Assembly: GCA_937967535.1 (NCBI GenBank)
Contig: CALCMV010000027.1
Location: 1-5,034, forward strand
Source: an uncultured Saprospiraceae bacterium
GTDB lineage: Bacteria; Bacteroidota; Bacteroidia; Chitinophagales; Saprospiraceae
Length of the DNA: 5,034 bases
Direction of reading: 5' to 3'
Position 1 is the stretch's first letter. Each line of letters opens with the position of its first letter. Positions 1 to 4,623 of the stretch are shown here, piece after piece. The notes beneath the pieces were generated by a model that did no database searches, had not been told where the DNA came from, and was given only the letters and a program-made list of their open reading frames with translations. The translations under genes and the position numbers were made by a program.

Positions 1-16
1 GCCGAGAGCATAGAAC

Positions 17-125
17 GTGTTGATGTGTTGATGTGTTGATGTGTTGATGTGTTGATGTGTTGATGTGTTGATGTGTTGATGTGTTGATGTGTTGATGTGT
101 TGATGTGTTGATGTGTTGATGTGTT
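17..125. repeat. Perfect 8-bp tandem array, GTGTTGAT x 13
   Basis: Thirteen uninterrupted exact copies of GTGTTGAT occupy 17-120, followed by a partial copy GTGTT (121-125). On the minus strand the unit reads ATCAACAC. All copies are identical, so the array is either young or kept uniform by slippage. Eight is not a multiple of three, so gain or loss of a unit would change the reading frame of anything translated across it, or the spacing of any promoter that spans it. No gene within the window is translated across it; a target, if any, would lie beyond position 1. Confidence 0.97.
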
Positions 126-128
126 TTA

Positions 129-147
129 TTTTTTGCTTCGCAAAAAA
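129..147. other. Short hairpin with GCGAAGC core
   Basis: TTTTTTGC (129-136) and GCAAAAAA (140-147) form an 8-bp stem around the triloop TTC. On the minus strand the core reads GCGAAGC, a sequence known to fold into an unusually stable mini-hairpin in single-stranded DNA. Only two of the stem pairs are G-C, and the strand leaving the hairpin in either direction has no clean T tract, so I do not call it an intrinsic terminator. It lies directly next to the end of the 8-bp array. Confidence 0.55.
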
Positions 148-168
148 ATACACACATATATTGCAATG

Positions 169-312
169 TGTTCGCCAAATTAAAAATTACAAATCGAACG
201 CGAGTAATTTATTTATTTTTATTTTTGTAAATAGTTAAATTTTAAACTAATACAAATTATGATTATATTTAACTAATAATCAAAAAATACTGAATACCCA
301 ATTTGGCGAACA
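169..312. repeat. 13-bp perfect inverted repeat flanking an A/T-rich core
   Basis: TGTTCGCCAAATT (169-181) and its exact complement AATTTGGCGAACA (300-312) face each other across 118 bp of very A/T-rich DNA. The pairing does not continue inward or outward. ATATTG occurs just outside both ends (158-163 and 318-323), but not at matching distances, so it is not a convincing target-site duplication. The size of 144 bp and the terminal inverted repeats would suit a small non-autonomous element, a pair of binding sites or a cruciform. No open frame of note lies inside. Confidence 0.6.
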
Positions 313-321
313 TGTTAATAT

Positions 322-361
322 TGAATACGTCAGCACATCGGTACGTCAGCACATTCAACAC
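322..361. repeat. Degenerate octamer array overlapping the end of dprA
   Basis: The stretch divides into the octamers TGAATACG, TCAGCACA, TCGGTACG, TCAGCACA and TTCAACAC. A 13-bp exact direct repeat, TACGTCAGCACAT, occurs at 326-338 and 342-354, offset by 16 bp, which is two octamers. TCAGCACA differs by one base from TCAACACA, the minus-strand register of the GTGTTGAT array at 17-120, so this looks like the degenerate inverted partner of that array. The dprA stop codon (355-357) lies inside the last octamer. Confidence 0.5.
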
Positions 362-1452
362 AACATATACCGTTTGCCCGGCAGATTTTTGATAATACCT
401 TGAAATTCGAGATTCAAGAGGATAGATGAAATTTGAGCAGGTGCAAGTCGGGATTCAAAGGTGATTTTATCAATCGTCATATCGTCAACATTCTGCAGAA
501 TGTTGACGATTATTTTTTCATTCTCATTCAAATCAGCCAATAACTTTTCCCGAAGTTTGGGGCTTGAGGGCGGCTGATTGTCCCATTCAAGTAAAGCAGC
601 TACGTCACCCGCATTTTCCAACAAACGTGCTTTACGGCTTTTGATGAGCAAATTGCAACCTTTTGAATAATCATCCCGCAAACGCCCCGGTACGGCAAAT
701 ACAGCTTTGCCATATTTGTTGCCCAATTCTGCACTGATAATTGACCCGCCACCTTCGCCCGATTCTACGACAATTAAGGCATCACTCATAGCAGCTATGA
801 TACGATTTCTCATGGGGAAATGCTCGCGTTTGGGTTGTACCTGATAAGAAAATTCGGTGAGCAAACCGCCTTTTTCGCACATTTCCATACCGATGCTTCG
901 GTGTTCGGGCGGATAAATTCTATCCAAGCCATGCCCCAAAACTCCGATGGTCGGCACGTCGGTTTTTACACATTTTTTGTGGGCAGTTACATCTATTCCG
1001 TAAGCCAATCCACTGATGATTTGCACCTCATATTTTTTCAAACCCTCTACAATTTCTTCACAAATCAATTTGCCGCGCTCGGTAGGTTTGCGCGTACCCA
1101 CGATAGCAACGGTACGCGCCGCATTGAGGTCAGCATTGCCTTTATAAAACAAGACAAGCGGTGCTTCTTCGTAAGGACGCAGCCGCAAAGGGTAGCTATC
1201 ATCCAAATAAAAAATCGGCTGAATATCGTGGCGTTCCATCCAAGCCATTTCGACTTCTGCTTCGCGCAAGACATTCTGCGAAATGATATTTTCGGCAATC
1301 ACCGGACCAATGCCCGGTATTTTGAGCAGTTCGCGTTTGTTCGCGCTAAAGACCGCCTCCGCACCTCCACAATAACTAATCAGATTTTTGGCAAGCACGC
1401 CCCCGACCCTCGGTATGCGGGTAATGGCTATTTTGTGGAGCATATCGGACAT
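355..1452 (-). CDS. dprA: DNA processing protein DprA (Smf), DNA-protecting RecA loader
   Basis: DprA binds single-stranded DNA entering the cell during natural transformation, protects it and loads RecA onto it; it acts in the cytoplasm. The 365 residues match the usual family length and layout. The N-terminal helix-hairpin-helix (SAM-like) part shows IPRVGG (13-18) and IPGIGP (45-50). The Rossmann-like DprA core follows, with AIVGTRKP (116-123), ISGLAYGIDVTAH (146-158), GVLGHGLDRIYPP (170-182), HFPMRNRIIA (211-220), GGGSIISAE (234-242) and FAVPGR (252-257). A C-terminal winged-helix domain covers about 305-365. All core motifs are intact. The ATG at 1450-1452 is preferred because it allows the complete N-terminal helix; a second Met is at residue 4. 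The leader is made of heptamer repeats with no Shine-Dalgarno sequence. Oddities are the perfect palindrome at codons 315-324 and a stop codon embedded in a repeat array. Identification is secure from motifs; activity in transformation is family knowledge. Confidence 0.97.
   Translation of the reverse strand: MSDMLHKIAITRIPRVGGVLAKNLISYCGGAEAVFSANKRELLKIPGIGPVIAENIISQNVLREAEVEMAWMERHDIQPIFYLDDSYPLRLRPYEEAPLVLFYKGNADLNAARTVAIVGTRKPTERGKLICEEIVEGLKKYEVQIISGLAYGIDVTAHKKCVKTDVPTIGVLGHGLDRIYPPEHRSIGMEMCEKGGLLTEFSYQVQPKREHFPMRNRIIAAMSDALIVVESGEGGGSIISAELGNKYGKAVFAVPGRLRDDYSKGCNLLIKSRKARLLENAGDVAALLEWDNQPPSSPKLREKLLADLNENEKIIVNILQNVDDMTIDKITFESRLAPAQISSILLNLEFQGIIKNLPGKRYMLC
481..510. repeat. Perfect 30-bp palindrome inside dprA, exactly ten codons
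   Basis: ATCGTCAACATTCTG (481-495) is followed directly by its complement CAGAATGTTGACGAT (496-510) with no spacer; the centre is CTGCAG. The palindrome coincides with codon boundaries and encodes IVNILQNVDD (dprA residues 315-324) at the start of the winged-helix domain. Because it is palindromic and in frame, both strands spell the same ten residues. On the + strand, antisense to dprA, the palindrome is followed by TATTTTTTC, so a folded + strand transcript would resemble an intrinsic terminator. On the coding strand there is no T tract after it. Whether it has a role in DNA or RNA is not known. Confidence 0.97.
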
Positions 1453-1456
1453 AAAT

Positions 1457-1484
1457 AATGGTTAATGGTTAATGATTAATGAAA
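1457..1484. repeat. Degenerate heptamer array in the dprA leader
   Basis: Four head-to-tail heptamers on the + strand, AATGGTT, AATGGTT, AATGATT and AATGAAA, end four bases upstream of the dprA start codon. They therefore form the likely translation initiation region of dprA, which has no recognisable Shine-Dalgarno sequence. Matching heptamers on the opposite strand (AATGATT, AATGCTT) occur at the other end of this gap, about 1688-1704. Confidence 0.65.
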
Positions 1485-1551
1485 ACAATAAAAATGATGA
1501 CATATAATACTCGCGTACTACTCGCATTTTTACACAAAAATTAAGCATTAA
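1483..1551. repeat. 69-bp direct repeat, copy 1 (dprA side)
   Basis: This segment matches 1630-1698 at 66 of 69 positions, with an offset of 147 bp. The differences are at 1496/1643 (G/A), 1523/1670 (C/T) and 1535/1682 (C/T). On the + strand it contains a 15-codon open frame, ATG at 1497 to TAA at 1542-1544, reading MTYNTRVLLAFLHKN, with a TATAAT sequence inside it. On the minus strand a 21-codon frame starts at 1527 (MRVVREYYMSSFLLF...) and ends at 1462. Neither has ribosome-binding support, so I do not call a gene. Confidence 0.95.
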
Positions 1552-1629
1552 GCACTCACGTTCCTGTTAAATTTGTATAATACAAGTGGACGTGAAATTT
1601 TCGTATATTTATTTGATTTTAAAATTATT

Positions 1630-1698
1630 AAACAATAAAAATAATGACATATAATACTCGCGTACTACTTGCATTTTTACATAAAAATTAAGCATTAA
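1630..1698. repeat. 69-bp direct repeat, copy 2 (lipoprotein side)
   Basis: This is the second copy of 1483-1551. The + strand 15-codon frame is kept (1644-1691), and the two substitutions inside it are both silent (Leu CTC/CTT, His CAC/CAT), while the third removes an extra upstream ATG. The minus strand 21-codon frame is also open (1609-1674, MQVVREYYMSLFLLF...), with Arg to Gln and Ser to Leu changes relative to copy 1. The copy ends seven bases from the lipoprotein stop codon. Origin could be local duplication or two insertions of a dispersed repeat. Confidence 0.95.
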
Positions 1699-1704
1699 TC
1701 ATTA

Positions 1705-2766
1705 TCAAAGAAGCCTATCAATAGCCGCATCCAATTTAGGTCCTTTCGGGTCGATAGCAGCGATTTTGCCGTCTTTATCCAATAGGAAAGTCTTGGGAAT
1801 CCCTTTGACCCCATACTCTTGGGCGGGTTGTGACTTCCAGAATTTGAGGTCGCTGACGTGGTATTCCCAAGTCAGATTATCTTTCTCGATGGCATCTACC
1901 CAACGCTGTTCTTGCCCTTTTCGGTCAAGCGAAACGCTGTATACCGTAAAGCCTTTATCTTTGTATTTGTTATAGGTTCTGACCAAGTATGGATTGTTGA
2001 TACGGCAGGGTTTGCACCAACTCGCCCAAAAATCAATCAATACAATCTGCCCGCGCAAATCGGACAATTTGTAGGTCTTTCCATCCGGCGAGGGTAGCGA
2101 AATATCCGGTGCCAATTCGCCCACTTTGATTTTTGATACTGCCTCACGCGCCTTTCTCTGCTCAGTTTGTTGCCTTGCTTGTTCTACGAGTGCATTGTAA
2201 CCTGCGATATAGGGAGAGTTGGGATAATCGCTTGCAAATCGTTGAGTGATTTTATCATAAGTCGGCTTATTCGTCTCTACACGTAGGCGCGTAAATGCCA
2301 TAAACATACCTGCCATGCTGCTACTCGTCGTATCTACGAAGTTTCTGACTTGTTCTTCGGGAATATTTCCAGTAGGAAATTTACTTACAAATGACTGGAA
2401 AATGTTCGCTTCTTTTGAGCCGGTCACATTATAATTGCTAATGCCCAAATCCCGCACACCTGCCTTGATGTGTATATTTTTTTCTTTACCATTGAAGACC
2501 AACATCGGTTTTTGCGCCCCAACTTGCAAGATGTACAAACCGGGTTCAAAATTTTCTATATTCACCTCAAAGTGACCTTCGGTATCGGCATTTGTGTTGG
2601 CAATGGCTTTATTCGGTGCGGCAGGCGTGACTTTTTCCAATATAATGCCCAAGTTGGCTGCCCCGTCAATTTTTCCACTAATCGTAGTATTTTTGTCGGG
2701 CGGAGCGCATTGCAATATCAAGCCTGTTATCAATACAAGTATCGTTGCTTTTAGTATATTTTTCAT
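1705..2766 (-). CDS. TlpA-like thiol-disulfide oxidoreductase lipoprotein with DUF4369-like N-terminus
   Basis: This is a 353-residue exported redox lipoprotein. Residues 1-19 form a signal peptide with hydrophobic core LKATILVLITGLILQ and a lipobox ending at Cys20 (LILQC), so the mature protein should be membrane-anchored. Residues about 27-110 form a beta-rich region (TISGKIDGA, TEGHFEVNI, PGLYILQVG) of the DUF4369 type that often precedes thioredoxin domains in Bacteroidota. A helical linker with a Gln/Arg/Glu-rich segment (196-209) follows. Residues about 215-353 are a TlpA/AhpC-TSA thioredoxin fold: FWASWCKPC with active-site Cys251 and Cys254, and GIPKTFLLD with the cis-proline Pro324. 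The likely role is reduction or exchange of disulfides in the cell envelope; the substrate, for example cytochrome c apoproteins or other envelope proteins, cannot be told. The ATG at 2764-2766 is chosen because it gives a complete signal peptide. It stands alone, with a promoter-like element just upstream. Confidence 0.93.
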   Translation of the reverse strand: MKNILKATILVLITGLILQCAPPDKNTTISGKIDGAANLGIILEKVTPAAPNKAIANTNADTEGHFEVNIENFEPGLYILQVGAQKPMLVFNGKEKNIHIKAGVRDLGISNYNVTGSKEANIFQSFVSKFPTGNIPEEQVRNFVDTTSSSMAGMFMAFTRLRVETNKPTYDKITQRFASDYPNSPYIAGYNALVEQARQQTEQRKAREAVSKIKVGELAPDISLPSPDGKTYKLSDLRGQIVLIDFWASWCKPCRINNPYLVRTYNKYKDKGFTVYSVSLDRKGQEQRWVDAIEKDNLTWEYHVSDLKFWKSQPAQEYGVKGIPKTFLLDKDGKIAAIDPKGPKLDAAIDRLL

Positions 2767-2782
2767 TATTTTTATTTTTGCC

Positions 2783-2790
2783 CAAATTTA
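2783..2790 (-). promoter_or_regulatory. Candidate Bacteroidota -7 promoter element for the lipoprotein gene
   Basis: On the minus strand this reads TAAATTTG, an exact match to the Bacteroidota -7 consensus TAnnTTTG. It lies 16 bases upstream of the lipoprotein ATG, followed by GGGCAAAAATAAAAATA, which would give a short A-rich leader without a Shine-Dalgarno sequence. No good -33 TTTG partner is evident at the usual distance (only a T-rich TTTTA nearby), which lowers confidence. Confidence 0.4.
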
Positions 2791-2844
2791 GGAAGTTTTC
2801 ACATGAAATAAAACGCTCATGCGCTTATTTTTGTTTGTTTTAAA

Positions 2845-2924
2845 TGACGATTTGTTGAGCTGACGAGTTGTTGAATTGATGAAATTTCGGCAAGTCAATA
2901 AGTCAACAAATCAACAATTCACAA
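2845..2924. repeat. 80-bp convergent octamer element, five units per arm
   Basis: The left arm on the + strand divides into TGACGATT, TGTTGAGC, TGACGAGT, TGTTGAAT and TGATGAAA (2845-2884). The right arm (2885-2924), read on the minus strand from its outer end, divides into TTGTGAAT, TGTTGATT, TGTTGACT, TATTGACT and TGCCGAAA. The axis of symmetry is between 2884 and 2885. Paired units agree at about four to six of eight positions, so base pairing between the arms would be imperfect. The element ends three bases from the stop codon of the membrane protein gene. It may act as a weak transcription terminator, but there is no clean T tract. Confidence 0.6.
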
Positions 2925-2927
2925 AAA

Positions 2928-4469
2928 TTATTCAACAAAATAAACTATAAACTCCTGATTTTTAATAATTTGCGGAAAATTGAGTTGATGATTTTTGAAA
3001 GTTAGTAAATGTGTGATGCCGTATTTTTTTTGTAAATTTTTAATATCAATCTCTGTCAAATTACGGTAATTTTCATCTGCCATATCAAATAATTCCAAGC
3101 CTACTTCGCGTGAATTGACATCCACACCATACACATCTTGTATGCGTTTATACCAATCTGCCATCGCTACTTTTCTGTGTACCAATACTTTATAATCTAC
3201 CATCGAACTGCGCTCTCCGTATACTTTTAATGTGGTAAAATTTATGGGATGCAAAAACAAGGCATCTTCCGCCGTTTTTTTATTGATGAGATAGCTGATA
3301 TTTGCCGCCGCTTCGGTTTGTCGTTGTTTGCCGAAATCAAAGGGTACATTCCAAAAGATGAGCGAGCGACTAAAAATCAGCACGTACAACACGCCTGCCC
3401 CCACACACGCCAACACAGGAAATGCAATTTGAGCGAGTATTTTTTCTTGTAAAAATTTTAACTTTTTTTCTACTATTGAAAACACCGCAATTACCGAAAA
3501 TGCTTCCATCCAAATGGTCATTTTAAACCATTGTAAGGAAGCCGCATTGACCTCAGAAAAGCCTTCGACGAGGATAAAATACACCAAGATCCCCAAGCAC
3601 GAAATCAAAAAGAACAAGCCGATTTTTTTGTTTCTGATTAAATAAAAAATAGTTCCGAATAGTATTAAAGGAATGATTATCAAGTAATTAATCCAGCCAT
3701 ATTCCATCGGAAGATAATGGTGCGGCGAGCGAAATTCAAAAAGAATTTCAAAAAATTGAGCATTGGTAATGCCTTTATCTTCAAAAAAGAATTTCAAAAA
3801 GACCACCCACAAACCACCTGTCATTATAAATGCCAATACACCCAAAGCCCACCGCCACCATTCCATCTTAATTGCGCCCAAAATTTTCCCGAAAAACAAT
3901 ACACCCGCACAAGTCACAAACAACTGCGTACCAATCACCGGCTGCAATAAAGTCGCCAAACCAAAGATGAGCAAAGCCAAAATATAGCGTTCTTTCAGCA
4001 ATTGAAAAACGCCAAATAAACCCATTAATTTAACGAGACTACTGACGAAAAATGAGTTATAATACAATTCATTTCCACCCAAATTGATGCCATACAAGGG
4101 TACAAAAATTACGAGAATTGCCAACCACACCAAGTAGTCTGTCTTGATGAACATTCGTCCGATTTTGTACCACAATAAAAATTGTAACAGCGTCACCAAG
4201 ACGTGCATCAGCGCACACATCAATTCGATATAATCACCTGATAATGAGAGTAAATACGAAAAAGCGAAGCGTTCATTCGGGACTTTGGCGTGGATGCCTT
4301 GCAGGTAATTGTCGGATGGGTAGAGGTCGGGCGAATTGAGGAAAATGGCGTAGGCTTGGGTCTGCATTGCGTCATTGCGCCCGTACTCGTAGCCCCAACG
4401 CGCCACTACGCAGAGGTAGCAGGCAAGCAAGGCAATCAGCAATTTTAGTGGATGTATTTTGTTCTGCAT
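2928..4469 (-). CDS. Polytopic membrane protein, possible GT-C-like glycosyltransferase (resembles DUF6798-type proteins)
   Basis: The 513 residues contain about eleven hydrophobic segments (approximately 8-24, 84-106, 111-127, 136-157, 161-176, 183-199, 205-226, 259-277, 282-300, 313-332, 347-368) and a soluble C-terminal domain (about 370-513). The long loop after the first segment carries WGYEYGRNDAMQTQAYAIF (25-43), with an acidic residue at Asp33 where GT-C enzymes usually keep a catalytic acid, then an LYPSDNY stretch (49-55). The C-terminal part has FLHPINF and a YGERSSMVDYKVLVHRK stretch followed by WYKR (439-442). From memory this arrangement resembles DUF6798-containing membrane proteins, but I cannot confirm it. 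It follows a polyprenyl-phosphate sugar synthase-like gene in the same direction, which fits a role in lipid-linked sugar transfer or export. That function is inference; an unrelated transporter or a protein of unknown role remains possible. The ATG at 4467-4469 keeps the first membrane segment intact. Confidence 0.85.
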   Translation of the reverse strand: MQNKIHPLKLLIALLACYLCVVARWGYEYGRNDAMQTQAYAIFLNSPDLYPSDNYLQGIHAKVPNERFAFSYLLSLSGDYIELMCALMHVLVTLLQFLLWYKIGRMFIKTDYLVWLAILVIFVPLYGINLGGNELYYNSFFVSSLVKLMGLFGVFQLLKERYILALLIFGLATLLQPVIGTQLFVTCAGVLFFGKILGAIKMEWWRWALGVLAFIMTGGLWVVFLKFFFEDKGITNAQFFEILFEFRSPHHYLPMEYGWINYLIIIPLILFGTIFYLIRNKKIGLFFLISCLGILVYFILVEGFSEVNAASLQWFKMTIWMEAFSVIAVFSIVEKKLKFLQEKILAQIAFPVLACVGAGVLYVLIFSRSLIFWNVPFDFGKQRQTEAAANISYLINKKTAEDALFLHPINFTTLKVYGERSSMVDYKVLVHRKVAMADWYKRIQDVYGVDVNSREVGLELFDMADENYRNLTEIDIKNLQKKYGITHLLTFKNHQLNFPQIIKNQEFIVYFVE

Positions 4470-4477
4470 AATGCGAA

Positions 4478-4623
4478 TAGAACGCGGATTTTTTGTAAAA
4501 TGGAACGCGGATTTGGCGGATTTAACGGATAATGCGGATTTTTTTTTGAATTATTATCCGTGCAATCCGCTAAATCCGTCAAATCCGCGTTCCATCACCC
4601 ACTACAAAAATATCTGCGTTCCA
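4478..4623. repeat. Long imperfect inverted repeat of nonamer units filling the gap
   Basis: The inner left arm 4501-4530 matches the complement of 4565-4594 at 28 of 30 positions; one mismatch would be a G-U pair in RNA. The left arm is built of 9-bp units GCGGATTTG, GCGGATTTA, ACGGATAAT and GCGGATTTT (4507-4542), and the right arm has complementary units such as AAATCCGTC and AAATCCGCG. The symmetry continues outward: GAACGCGGAT (4480-4489) on the left corresponds to GGAACGCAGAT on the minus strand at 4612-4622 on the right. GCGTTCCATCA occurs at 4587-4597 and again at 4616-4626, where it contains the glycosyltransferase stop codon. The folded form would be a long hairpin between that stop and the membrane protein start. 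Confidence 0.85.
4605..4612 (-). promoter_or_regulatory. Candidate Bacteroidota -7 promoter element for the membrane protein gene
   Basis: On the minus strand this reads TATTTTTG, an exact match to TAnnTTTG. It lies in the outer right arm of the inverted repeat, 135 bases upstream of the membrane protein ATG. If used, the transcript would carry most of the inverted repeat as a structured 5' leader. No convincing -33 TTTG partner is seen, and T-rich matches are easy to find by chance in this DNA. Confidence 0.25.

Larger units (their letters stand above)
1..354. other. Gene-free region downstream of dprA, made of nested repeats
   Basis: I see no gene here. From left to right the region holds 16 bases of unassigned sequence, a perfect 8-bp tandem array (17-125), a small hairpin with A/T flanks (129-147), the left half of a 13-bp inverted repeat (169-181), a very A/T-rich core (182-299) containing a 9-bp inverted repeat (TAGTTAAAT at 232-240, ATTTAACTA at 267-275), the right half of the 13-bp repeat (300-312), and a degenerate octamer array (322-361) that runs over the dprA stop codon. 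On the + strand the 8-bp array has a TGA in every frame. On the minus strand it is open in all frames (ATCAACAC units read INTSTHQH), but no credible start or protein is attached to it. The layout as one nested unit is my reading. Confidence 0.7.
1471..1703. repeat. 11-bp inverted repeat bounding the dprA-tlpA gap
   Basis: AATGATTAATG (1471-1481) and its exact complement CATTAATCATT (1693-1703) sit at the two ends of the gap, with the right copy one base from the lipoprotein stop codon. They enclose the 69-bp direct duplication and a 78-bp unique spacer (1552-1629). Within the spacer, TCACGT (1556-1561) and ACGTGA (1590-1595) are complementary, and TTGTA/TACAA (1573-1585) forms a tiny hairpin. 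The 11-bp repeat is built from the same heptamer as the left-end array, so it may reflect that array rather than transposon ends. Confidence 0.55.

Noticed and set aside
820..1458. A 212-codon + strand open frame opposite dprA
   Set aside because: It is wholly antisense to a gene with complete DprA motifs and has no recognisable domain.
1503..1508. TATAAT on the + strand in the 69-bp repeat as a promoter
   Set aside because: There is no -35 partner and no + strand gene downstream, and Bacteroidota do not use the classical -10 sequence as their main signal.
1535..1543. Near match to the -7 promoter element for dprA (minus strand TAATTTTTG)
   Set aside because: It has one base too many between TA and TTTG and no -33 partner, and the second repeat copy lacks the G, so support is too weak for a feature.
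3737..3802. Repeated AAAAAGAATTTCAAAAA-like stretches inside the membrane protein gene
   Set aside because: They encode Phe-, Lys- and Glu-rich segments on either side of a loop and are explained by codon use in A/T-rich DNA.
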